Assembly: GCA_021782055.1 (NCBI GenBank)
Contig: JAJXVP010000025.1
Location: 1-22,169, forward strand
Direction of reading: 5' to 3'
Length of the DNA stretch: 22,169 nt
From: a bacterium
GTDB taxonomy: Bacteria > Spirochaetota > Spirochaetia > JABEVK01
The position numbers and the translations under genes are program-made. This document shows positions 15,324-22,169 of the stretch, piece after piece. The notes under the pieces are model-generated. The model searched no databases. It was not told where the DNA came from and was given only the letters and a program-made list of their open reading frames with translations. Each line of letters opens with the position of its first letter. Within the stretch, counting starts at the first letter, position 1.

Positions 15324-15348
15324 TAGCACGGAGCCAAAGCCATGTCAA
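15320..15348 (-). promoter_or_regulatory. Strong sigma-70 promoter of the PpiC-domain gene
   Basis: Minus strand: consensus -35 TTGACA (15348-15343), 17-base spacer, -10 TATTTT (15325-15320). A start near 15313 gives a leader of about 22 bases that includes the AAGGA site. The -35 lies inside the first codons of the divergent propeller gene. Confidence 0.75.
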
Positions 15349-18029
15349 CGAATCCTGTTTCCCGCTCTCCCTTAGAACGTCTGATGGACAAAGCTGTGCG
15401 CCTGGCGGTCGCGGGGCGCACCGAAGAGGCCGAAATTTTGTATGCTCAGGTCCGTCAAACCAAGGTTGAGAACCCCGAGTTCGAAAACCCCGAGGATTGG
15501 TATCAGGTGGCACGTGCCTGGGTCAATTCAGGAATTTTGTGGGACCGGCAAGGCTTTCATGAAAAAGCGATGGGCGCGTGGCAGAAAGTTCTGCCCTGGG
15601 GTAAGTTATCTGGCTCAGTCTTGTTGCAGGGGGCTGTTTTTAAAGCCGCCGAATACTTGGCTTTGCGAAGCCCCCCTGGGCAACGCGCTGACGTGCTTCT
15701 GCCCTATGTCCGTTCCGCGTTGGAACATTCAGACGCCCAACTTCACTGTCAGCTGTGGGATCTTTTCGCAGGCGCCCCTGAGCTGCCACTTGGTGAGGCC
15801 CCGCCGGGAGAGAGCGGGCTTCATACGAAAGTACCCCAGTTGAGTCGTTGGTCACGATTATTTTTTACCGAGAAAAAAAATTCTTTTCCCTTCGACCGGA
15901 CATCTCCCTTCGACACGACATCAACCGATCTTGCGGACTTTGCCACCTTTTATGAAACGCTAGCCCCTTCGTTAAGAGAGTTTTTATGGCACCGAGAGCC
16001 GCTTAAACCCTGGTGCCAGGCGCTATTTGCCTCTTCTTTTGCGCCCAAGCCGCCTTCACGACAAGAACTTTCTTTGGTGCATTCCCCTTTCCCAAGCCAA
16101 ACGAGGTCATTCGAGCTTCTGCGGGTGGTACCTCCGGAAATTCCTTTTAGCAGTGTGCGTGCTCTTGCTCCGTTTGAGGATGGGTGGACTTGGGTACACG
16201 AGGATGGCACCGTCGTCTGGAAAACACCCTCGCAGCAACACGTATGCCCCGGGGCACTCCACGTTTTACGGGCGATTTTTGTCGATGGCGTCTGGTCTGC
16301 CCAGGGCGGTGCCCCGTTAGCTTGGTACCGGTTACGACAACCTGACCAACCGTCTTGGGAGAGAATATCATCGCAGAATACAGAGTTACCAGTTTGGGCG
16401 GGTTTTGCCAGTGGTAAAAAAGGGGTTTGGTCTTGGACACTTGAGGGCGAAATTTGGTTTTGGCACCACCTTGAGTCTGAGCCTCGTCGTCTGGGAGCTC
16501 TTGAGAGGGGCCGGTGGACTCAGGGAACTTGGTCTGCACAGTGGGGATTGGTGTTGGGGGGGCAAGATGGTCGGTTGGCTCGCTGGTTGGACTCTGGCTC
16601 AGGCTCAGCTTCCGGTTCTACCGTCAAAGCCCATCGAAGCGCGGTGGCGGTGGTTTTAGCGGCATCTGAGCATTTAATTAGCGTCAGCGAAGACGGCCAA
16701 CTATTACAATGGAAGGCAATGAAGGGGTGGCAGTCACTAAACGAGAGGCAACTTTCCAAGATTACTTTAGGGGCGGTAGCTGGAAAGAAAATTGTCTTGG
16801 CTGGCCCCGAGACTTGTGAAATTGGTGACCTTGAAGGAGCGCAATGGAGGAGTCAACCCGCCAACAACCCTACGGCGCTGGCCTTGCGGGCAGACGGAGT
16901 TGTTCTGGTCGGAGAGGCTCGAGGTTGTGTTGTGGCCGAACAACGACTTTGGGGATGGAGCGATTGGCCTGTTGTTTTACAAGACCATGGCCAACAACGC
17001 GAATGGGCGGCCGGAGGCTTGGACGGTAGCGTTCGTATTGTGACTTGGGGCAAAATACCCCGTTTGAAGTCTTGGGGGGCTGAACCTGTTTGGGGGTGGA
17101 AGGCTTGGGCTCAAGGCATTGCTATTTTTTCGCCTTTCCAGCTGAGTTTAGAACGTGCTGGGCAAAGAAGACCGTTGCTGGAAGTGGGGGCGGCTTTAAC
17201 GGCTTGGACAGTATGGAAGGGCTGGCTGGTCGTGAGCGATTGGTCGGGAAAGGTTTTTGCGTTTGCAGAAGACACCTTGGCCGAGGCTTGGCATTTGACC
17301 CTGCCTGAAGTCCCCATAGCCCTTTCGGGGGCTGGAGACCTCCTGCAGGTAGCGACCAGAGGAGGTAGCTTTTATCATGTGGATATGAAATCGGGTGAGG
17401 CGACCCTTCTGTATAACTGGGGAAAGGGTCCGGTTTCGGGGGTTAGTTGGGCTGATTTCTGGGTGGCTGTCTGGGGTCCACGTGGCTTGCCCTGCTTAGT
17501 TCTTGAGGCAAAAACGGGCAGGGCAGTCACGGAATTTGAACCTACCCGTGGTGTCGCGGCTGTCTATTGGGAGAAAGAACGATTGTGGCTTGCCGAAGGC
17601 AATGGAAGACTCGCTGTCTGGGATGTCGAGAACGCTACACGCCTTCAAACGCTGTGGGAACAGGGGGAGGTGGTCAGAAGCTTTGTTGGCGGTACAAGAA
17701 ACATCGGCGTGTTAACTAAGAGTAAGAGACCGGGTTTGGTAGTTCGGGGGGGAGTTTCTCAATTTCAATGGCTCGGTAACCATAAACGTCCCCTAACCAT
17801 GATGACAATGACACCAGAAGGAGATGAGCTGTGGACCGCCGGAGAAGACCAAGGAATTCGACGCTGGAGGCTTCCCGACGGCGAACCGCTTGGCAAAATC
17901 GAAGTCCCTGGCATTGTTGAACACCTTGCCTTTCCCCACGACAAGGGTGTTGATGGCAACCAATTTGTGGCCTACTGCCGAGGCGGAACCATTATTGCTG
18001 GGTCGGATCGAGAGGAAATACGACAGTAA
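15342..18029 (+). CDS. Tryptophan-rich beta-propeller (WD40-like) protein with N-terminal TPR-like helices, function unknown
   Basis: I do not recognise a named family. The 895 residues begin with a helical, TPR-like region (about 8-120: LAVAGRTEEAEILYAQV, GFHEKAMGAWQKVL), then a linker. From about residue 230 onward there are many WD40/PQQ-like blades: LGGQDGRLARW near 407, SVSEDGQLLQW near 448, AGGLDGSVRI near 556, SDWSGKVFAF near 633, AEGNGRLAVWDVENATR near 750 and TAGEDQGIRRWRLPDG near 830. A Ser/Gly linker (SGSGSASGS) near 420 may separate units. I count about 52 tryptophans (close to 6%), far above normal. No signal peptide or membrane segment is evident, so it is probably cytoplasmic and a protein-binding scaffold. 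GGAG supports ATG 15342. Its end overlaps the convergent regulator gene by 38 bases. Confidence 0.7.
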   Translation: MSTNPVSRSPLERLMDKAVRLAVAGRTEEAEILYAQVRQTKVENPEFENPEDWYQVARAWVNSGILWDRQGFHEKAMGAWQKVLPWGKLSGSVLLQGAVFKAAEYLALRSPPGQRADVLLPYVRSALEHSDAQLHCQLWDLFAGAPELPLGEAPPGESGLHTKVPQLSRWSRLFFTEKKNSFPFDRTSPFDTTSTDLADFATFYETLAPSLREFLWHREPLKPWCQALFASSFAPKPPSRQELSLVHSPFPSQTRSFELLRVVPPEIPFSSVRALAPFEDGWTWVHEDGTVVWKTPSQQHVCPGALHVLRAIFVDGVWSAQGGAPLAWYRLRQPDQPSWERISSQNTELPVWAGFASGKKGVWSWTLEGEIWFWHHLESEPRRLGALERGRWTQGTWSAQWGLVLGGQDGRLARWLDSGSGSASGSTVKAHRSAVAVVLAASEHLISVSEDGQLLQWKAMKGWQSLNERQLSKITLGAVAGKKIVLAGPETCEIGDLEGAQWRSQPANNPTALALRADGVVLVGEARGCVVAEQRLWGWSDWPVVLQDHGQQREWAAGGLDGSVRIVTWGKIPRLKSWGAEPVWGWKAWAQGIAIFSPFQLSLERAGQRRPLLEVGAALTAWTVWKGWLVVSDWSGKVFAFAEDTLAEAWHLTLPEVPIALSGAGDLLQVATRGGSFYHVDMKSGEATLLYNWGKGPVSGVSWADFWVAVWGPRGLPCLVLEAKTGRAVTEFEPTRGVAAVYWEKERLWLAEGNGRLAVWDVENATRLQTLWEQGEVVRSFVGGTRNIGVLTKSKRPGLVVRGGVSQFQWLGNHKRPLTMMTMTPEGDELWTAGEDQGIRRWRLPDGEPLGKIEVPGIVEHLAFPHDKGVDGNQFVAYCRGGTIIAGSDREEIRQ

Positions 18030-18504
18030 TCAACAACAGCTGGTCTTCAAGTTCAGCACTGATGATGCCACCCGTTTCTAAACGGATTTTTGCATACCCG
18101 AGCATCGATTTACCACCAGGGTCCGACAGTGAGGCTAGGACCTTTTTCTTGAAAGCCTCACGGGGATCAGGATCACCGTAGACCAGTTCAATTTCGTTTT
18201 GAATCGCTTTCAAGGTAGCATGAGCGTTCCCTTGAACATAGTTGCGAACTTCAAGAACAATTTCGTCATCCGACTTTTGCAAAATAATTTGAAAGTCTGT
18301 GTCTTGGGGTGAATACTTATACGCGTTCTCGATGAGTTCGGAGCTAGCAGTCGCTAGCTTCTCGGCGTACAACTGATAGTCTTTTTTGTCTTTGTAGATA
18401 CCGAGGATTAAATCACCGAGGTATTTACGCGTTGCGGAAACAAATTCCCATTCCTTAAAAATAAAAGCGTTGAGCAAGCAATCGGGCTTTTGAAGTCGTG
18501 GCAA
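17992..18504 (-). CDS. Degenerate GHKL ATPase-fold regulator (slr1658-superfamily-like)
   Basis: A 170-residue protein resembling the anti-sigma/histidine-kinase ATPase fold. An N-box-like ASSELIENAYKYSP (54-67) gives Glu56 and Asn60. The next strand, IVLEVRNYV, stands where the DxGxG G1 box would be but lacks it. DPDPREAF and SMLGYAKIRLETGGIISAELED follow, the arrangement I recall for slr1658-type regulators. It may bind a partner rather than hydrolyse ATP. The start is TTG 18504, fixed by AAGGAG 6 bases upstream. A longer frame from 18594 overlaps the upstream gene and adds sequence unlike the family. It lies 22 bases after the propeller-HEAT gene, so probably in that operon. No sigma factor, STAS protein or PP2C phosphatase partner is visible nearby. 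Confidence 0.65.
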   Translation of the reverse strand: MPRLQKPDCLLNAFIFKEWEFVSATRKYLGDLILGIYKDKKDYQLYAEKLATASSELIENAYKYSPQDTDFQIILQKSDDEIVLEVRNYVQGNAHATLKAIQNEIELVYGDPDPREAFKKKVLASLSDPGGKSMLGYAKIRLETGGIISAELEDQLLLITVVFPLDPTQQ

Positions 18505-18510
18505 GTCAGT

Positions 18511-18516
18511 CTCCTT
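18511..18516 (-). promoter_or_regulatory. Shine-Dalgarno deciding the regulator's TTG start
   Basis: On the minus strand AAGGAG lies 6 bases before TTG 18504, in the 22-base gap after the upstream stop. It is a full-strength site and overrides the longer frame. Confidence 0.8.
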
Positions 18517-18526
18517 GAATTGTATT

Positions 18527-20299
18527 CTAAGGCGTACCCAGCATCTTTTGAAAGAGTTTTTCTGCTTCAACCCGTAAAACTTTGGGGTAGGCACCGGTAT
18601 AGAGCTTTTCGACGAGGTTCCCTAGCTCCGGTGGGGCCTCTGGTCCGCTGACCTCCCATAAGTGTTCCGCAGCTTCAAGCAAGGTTTTTGCTAACAGGGC
18701 GTCTTCGGGACGGTTTTGTTGTAGTTGAAGAAATAATTGAGTAACTCGTCCATCAGGATCTAAACCTGAGTGAGCCAAGGCAAGCAAACCTTCGTCTTGA
18801 ACCATGGGTTCATATTCTCGTTGAAGCAACGAATAAAGCACTTTTTTATCTTCAGGTTCTGCGGTTGTCGCCAAAATTCGGTACGCACGAAGACGGAGGT
18901 CTGGCCAATTATTCTGAATACGCCCCTGATCGAGATTGACATCTGAAACGCCAGCGCGGGCAATTTGGAGGAGTATGACGTTCACGAAGGGCCAGCGGGC
19001 GCGAAGGTCGCTTCGAGACTCCTGCTGTTCCAGGGTGGTAAGGACGGTATTTTGAGAACTTCTTGTTCCGTGCGCTAAAAGAGCTTCAAATACTTGGTAG
19101 CTGGGGTCGGTTTTCCAAACCCTGAGCAACGACGCATAAGACGCCGGACGGTGCGACGAACCAGAATGTTCTGGATCAGAACCCGGTTGGCTCCAGCTCA
19201 GATAGGGAGGGGCTCGGTGTGTAAGTGTCCGCAACTGCCAGTCTGCCCCGACCCATACCAGGGTTCCATCGCTGGTCAAAAGCGGGGGCGTGCCACCGTA
19301 AGGGTCTGGCCAAAACGCCAGAAGCCGTGAGTCACGAGCCAAGAGTAAGCCGCGCTCCGTATAAATGTATAGGCCTCCCCGGTTGTCGAGAATGGGCCCG
19401 GCTTCTCCTTCGGAGGGAAGATAGAGGGTACGTCGGACCGTGCCGTCGGCATCTAGGGTGAGGACTCTTTTTGCTTCAAGAACTACTGGACCGTCATCGG
19501 CTCCTAGGGCTAATCCCAAAACGGCATGTGACTCTTCCACCTGACGATACTTTCCGGTGGCGGGGTTGAACACACCCAGGCCGTTGGGACCGCCTGACCA
19601 GAGGATTCCTTGTTGATCCTGGACCAAAAACCATCCTTGAGCAGAAGGGGATACTTTATCATCTGGGTCAAGACCGCCCCAGCGGGTTAAACTGCCATCA
19701 ATGCGGACCAGTGTTAGGCTGTGAGGTGTGCGAATCCAAAATCCTTCTTCGGGGTCATATAAGGCTGCCAGAGGTACAGACCCCAACGGAACATCAATCT
19801 TAAAGTTCGCTTTAGGCGACCAAACCGCAACCCAGCCATCGCGCCAGCCTAGCAACCAGCGTCCTGCGTCACCAGCGACAGGGCCGAACGCTGGCGTCGC
19901 TGGTCGTGAGGTTTGCGCCAAAACTGTAAATCGTTTGGCGTCTAACGTGAGGGCTATAACTTTTCCTGAGAGCAAGGGAATAACACAAACTCCGTCTCGT
20001 CCTAACGAGGTCCATCCGGCAAAACGTTCGTAGGGTGTCCAGCTCGCGATCTTTTTGCCCTGGGCATCAAGGTAGGTCAAAGTCTCATCTTCGCATGGAA
20101 TTAGTAACCCAGAACCCGCTTGAGTGGCCCCACCTACGAGGCGGCCTGCTAAGGGAATACTTAGCCCTAGTGATAGGCCTTGTGCGGTTAGGGCTGTTGG
20201 GGTTGACAGTGCAAGGAAAATCGCCAATGGAAGGAACTTAACAAGTAGAGCCAGGAGTACTTGTCCGGCTCTATATCGTAAAGAAAGTCTAGCCCCCAT
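18527..20299 (-). CDS. Exported beta-propeller protein with C-terminal HEAT-like repeats, function unknown
   Basis: The 590 residues start with a signal peptide: basic MGARLSLRYR, hydrophobic VLLALLVKFLPLAIFLAL, and a probable cut after ALTA. No lipobox cysteine is present. Residues about 45-385 are propeller-like strands rich in Gly and Trp (RWLLGWRDGWVAVWSP, GILWSGGPNGLGVFNPATG, GGLYIYTERGLLLARD), of PQQ/NHL type. Residues about 395-590 are helical repeats (RLRAYRILATTAEPEDKKVL, DEGLLALAHSGLDPDG) resembling HEAT repeats. It is probably periplasmic or surface-associated and binds proteins. The start ATG 20299 overlaps the methyltransferase end by 11 bases and has GAGG 7 bases upstream (20307-20310). 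No enzymatic motif was seen. Confidence 0.75.
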   Translation of the reverse strand: MGARLSLRYRAGQVLLALLVKFLPLAIFLALSTPTALTAQGLSLGLSIPLAGRLVGGATQAGSGLLIPCEDETLTYLDAQGKKIASWTPYERFAGWTSLGRDGVCVIPLLSGKVIALTLDAKRFTVLAQTSRPATPAFGPVAGDAGRWLLGWRDGWVAVWSPKANFKIDVPLGSVPLAALYDPEEGFWIRTPHSLTLVRIDGSLTRWGGLDPDDKVSPSAQGWFLVQDQQGILWSGGPNGLGVFNPATGKYRQVEESHAVLGLALGADDGPVVLEAKRVLTLDADGTVRRTLYLPSEGEAGPILDNRGGLYIYTERGLLLARDSRLLAFWPDPYGGTPPLLTSDGTLVWVGADWQLRTLTHRAPPYLSWSQPGSDPEHSGSSHRPASYASLLRVWKTDPSYQVFEALLAHGTRSSQNTVLTTLEQQESRSDLRARWPFVNVILLQIARAGVSDVNLDQGRIQNNWPDLRLRAYRILATTAEPEDKKVLYSLLQREYEPMVQDEGLLALAHSGLDPDGRVTQLFLQLQQNRPEDALLAKTLLEAAEHLWEVSGPEAPPELGNLVEKLYTGAYPKVLRVEAEKLFQKMLGTP

Positions 20300-21419
20300 A
20301 CACTAGCCTCACAGCGGCTTCAATGTGTGTCGTCTGAGGGTAAAAATCAAACGCATGAGCATCCTTGAGCCGATAGCCGTGAGCAAGAAAGTACCCTGAA
20401 TCACGGGCCAAAGTGTCAGGATTGCAAGAAACGTAGACTATTTGTTGCGGTCGTCTTTTAGCTAACGCCTCACGGACGACCGGGGATAATCCCGCACGGG
20501 GTGGGTCGACCACAACATCCAATAGCTGGCTCCCAGAGTTTGCCAACCAATTTTCGACACGAACAGCATGAAATTCGTGCAGAGGACCGACAACATTCAA
20601 ACGGGCTAAAGCTAGAGCCGAGGTGTTTTCTTCTACACCAATGACTCGATCAAAATGATCTGCCAAAAAAGCGCCAAAAAGACCTGCCCCACAATACAAA
20701 TCGGCAACAGTACCACCTGTGTCCTTTGGCGCAAACGACGAAACGACGTAGTCAATGAGCTTGGGAAGCAAAGCACGGTTGCTTTGAAAAAAGCCGGATA
20801 GGGATAACGTAAGGCGTTTACCCATGACGTTGACCGTAGCAGATTTATCGTGGCCCTCAAGCCGCCAACCCTCGCTCGCTACGGCATTCCAACGACCATC
20901 AGAAAGTTGCGCTAGGCTTTCACGGACCTCATCGCTGGGGGGCTGGGCTAACAGAGGCAAAAGCTCCTTATCGACAATAGGACAATCTGCTACAGGGACC
21001 ACTCGGTGCGAAGCTCGGGCTTTAAATCCGCAGACGTTGCCTTCTTTATGAAGCTGAATTCTAGAACGGTACTGCCAAGGCTCACCAGAGGAAAAGTCGA
21101 GATTTTCTAAGTTGACCTTGGCCAAACGATGAAAAGCCTCGCGAACCAAGTCGGCTTTCAGCTGACGCTGGGCCTCAATGTCGGCGTACATAAAATCACA
21201 GCCCCCGCACAAATCATAGTGGGGGCATTCAGGTTTGACGCGTAGGGGAGATGCTTCAAGGATTTCTTGAAGTGAGCCCCAAAGTACACCACGGACTTTT
21301 TGTTCCACACGAAATAAAATTGTTTCACCAGGCAGGACAGAGGGAACAAAAACAACACCCGATGGGGTACGCAGAAGGCCTGCGCCACCCGAGACGATTT
21401 TTTCAACCGTACCTTGCAA
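20289..21419 (-). CDS. RlmD/TrmA-type 23S rRNA/tRNA uracil-C5 methyltransferase
   Basis: A SAM-dependent RNA m5U methyltransferase of 376 residues. An N-terminal TRAM-like domain (GTVEKIVSGGAGLL) is followed by iron-sulfur ligands Cys65, Cys71, Cys74 (CPHYDLCGGC) and Cys146. The catalytic part has FFQSNRALL, DLYCGAGLFG (240-249), DPPRAGL (305-311), the nucleophile Cys332 in YVSCNPDTLARD and the general base Glu367 in TTHIEAAVR. Whether it modifies U747, U1939 or tRNA U54 cannot be told; RumA/RlmD-like is the safest label. It starts at TTG 21419, four bases after the EF-G stop. GAGG overlaps that stop, with only 2 bases before TTG, which is close. The order EF-G paralogue then methyltransferase suggests a translation-linked operon. 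Confidence 0.88.
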   Translation of the reverse strand: MQGTVEKIVSGGAGLLRTPSGVVFVPSVLPGETILFRVEQKVRGVLWGSLQEILEASPLRVKPECPHYDLCGGCDFMYADIEAQRQLKADLVREAFHRLAKVNLENLDFSSGEPWQYRSRIQLHKEGNVCGFKARASHRVVPVADCPIVDKELLPLLAQPPSDEVRESLAQLSDGRWNAVASEGWRLEGHDKSATVNVMGKRLTLSLSGFFQSNRALLPKLIDYVVSSFAPKDTGGTVADLYCGAGLFGAFLADHFDRVIGVEENTSALALARLNVVGPLHEFHAVRVENWLANSGSQLLDVVVDPPRAGLSPVVREALAKRRPQQIVYVSCNPDTLARDSGYFLAHGYRLKDAHAFDFYPQTTHIEAAVRLVYGG

Positions 21420-21423
21420 AACC

Positions 21424-22169
21424 TCAGAGTTTGGGTGAGAAATGGCTGAACTCCATGGTGAAGGTGCCTCGACCTTGCGTCATACTTCGTAGCCCGGTAG
21501 TGAACCCGAACATTTTTATAAGAGGAACCTCGGCATTCACCGCCTCACGACCCGGGTGGCTTTCCATCGAAAGCACGATCCCACCTTTTTGGGTGAGGTG
21601 GTTAATGACTTCTCCCACAAAATCATGCGGTGTCAGAACCACGACTTTCATGACAGGTTCCATTTGTACTGGTGAGGCTTGCCTGGCCGCGTTATCAAAG
21701 CCCAAGGAGCCCGCAGCCTCAAACGCTAACTCTGAAGCTGTGAGTTCATCATATCGCGCAGAGGTTAACGCGACTTTTACATCGATTAGCGGATAACCAA
21801 AAAGGACACCGGAACTGAAAGCGGCTTGTACCCCCCTAGAAACAGCTTCTTGATAGACTTCAGGTAAGACAGCTTTGGAAACCTTCGAGATAAAACTATT
21901 ACCTTCGCCTCGGGAGGCCGGTTCTACAGCAAGCGTAATTTGGGCCCGGTGTTCTTTTCCGGCTAAGGTTCGCTCGTAAATTTCTTCATGACTAATCGGG
22001 GCAGTTACTGTTTCACGGTACGAAACTTGCGGATTTCCCACACGGGCTTCCACGCGGAATTCCTTCGTAATACGAGTTACCAGAACATCAAGGTGAAGTT
22101 CTCCCATCCCAGAAATCAGAGTCTGACCGGTTTCTTTGTTTTCTTTGACCAAAAAAGTTGGGTCTTCGA
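21424..22169 (-). CDS. Elongation factor G paralogue (EF-G2 type), C-terminal part, truncated by window edge
   Basis: The frame is open to the window edge and reads EDPTFLVKENKETGQTLISGMGELHLDVL, domain III of EF-G. Domain IV (VGNPQVSYRETV) and domain V (MKVVVLTPHDFVGEVI, VPLIKMFGFTTGLRSMTQGR) follow. The GTPase and domain II are outside. Compared with canonical EF-G, the GGRGQYGHV segment is replaced by LAGKEHRAQIT. The domain IV tip reads ARYDELTASE where SYHDVDSSE is usual, so the tip histidine is Asp here. This suggests a specialised paralogue, perhaps a recycling factor or one with reduced translocase activity, and the main fusA should be elsewhere. A TTG at 22152 is an internal Leu, not a start. 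Confidence 0.88.
   Translation of the reverse strand, partial: EDPTFLVKENKETGQTLISGMGELHLDVLVTRITKEFRVEARVGNPQVSYRETVTAPISHEEIYERTLAGKEHRAQITLAVEPASRGEGNSFISKVSKAVLPEVYQEAVSRGVQAAFSSGVLFGYPLIDVKVALTSARYDELTASELAFEAAGSLGFDNAARQASPVQMEPVMKVVVLTPHDFVGEVINHLTQKGGIVLSMESHPGREAVNAEVPLIKMFGFTTGLRSMTQGRGTFTMEFSHFSPKL

Noticed and set aside
15292..15513. Extended N-terminus of the PpiC-domain protein
   Set aside because: It overlaps the start of the divergent propeller gene, has no family-like sequence, and the AAGGA site plus TTGACA promoter place the start at 15291.
18505..18594. Longer start of the slr1658-like regulator
   Set aside because: It overlaps the upstream gene by about 68 bases; a perfect AAGGAG precedes TTG 18504.
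1..22169. Mobile elements, CRISPR arrays, tRNA/rRNA genes, riboswitches
   Set aside because: I looked for transposase or phage-like proteins, regularly spaced repeats, tRNA-like cloverleafs and long structured leaders and found none. Every gap between genes is under 100 bases.

Overview
The window is a gene-dense stretch of a bacterial chromosome of intermediate base composition. It has no tRNA, rRNA, CRISPR array, insertion sequence or phage gene that I can see. The best guess is a member of the Spirochaetota (Treponema/Spirochaeta-like). The reasons are a flagellar Maf-type DUF115 protein, a second-type EF-G whose domain IV lacks canonical motifs, and an exported propeller/HEAT protein next to a GHKL-like regulator. 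This placement is inference from gene content, not from a marker RNA.

Layout. (a) 1-5610, plus strand: 3' end of mfd, then ptsP (EI-Ntr), trmB, a citrate synthase and a HAD-IIA phosphatase, packed with ATGA overlaps and with a promoter inside the run just before trmB. (b) 5607-8619: divergent glycogen genes, glgA (minus) and glgC (plus), sharing a 94-base promoter gap. (c) 8619-12218, plus strand: a ferredoxin/flavodoxin-NADP+ reductase overlapping rlmN, then lepA from its own promoter. (d) 12215-15291, minus strand: a membrane-anchored PpiC/SurA-like foldase followed by a Maf/DUF115 protein whose 5' end has no standard start codon. (e) 15342-18029, plus strand: an unusual 895-residue tryptophan-rich propeller protein. 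(f) 17992-22169, minus strand: 3' part of an EF-G paralogue, a RlmD/TrmA-type RNA methyltransferase, an exported propeller-HEAT protein and a 170-residue degenerate GHKL regulator of the slr1658 type.

How the genes fit together. Ribosome and RNA upkeep dominates (trmB, rlmN, lepA, RlmD-like enzyme, EF-G paralogue), mixed with carbon storage and control (glgA, glgC, ptsP, citrate synthase) and cell-envelope or motility functions (PpiC, Maf, exported propeller). The reductase overlapping rlmN is a plausible electron source for that radical-SAM enzyme.

Main things to look at again. (1) trmB, glgA and lepA each have a -10-like hexamer exactly 6 nt before ATG and no Shine-Dalgarno, which suggests leaderless mRNAs; glgC, ppiC, rlmN and others do have one. 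(2) The Maf gene stays open about 50 codons upstream of its first standard start, and an ACG with a well-placed Shine-Dalgarno sits at the right spot. (3) The EF-G has lost the domain IV tip histidine and the GQYGHV segment. (4) Two tryptophan-rich propeller proteins flank a GHKL-like regulator that has no obvious partner. (5) The ppiC and propeller-gene promoters have overlapping -10 elements.
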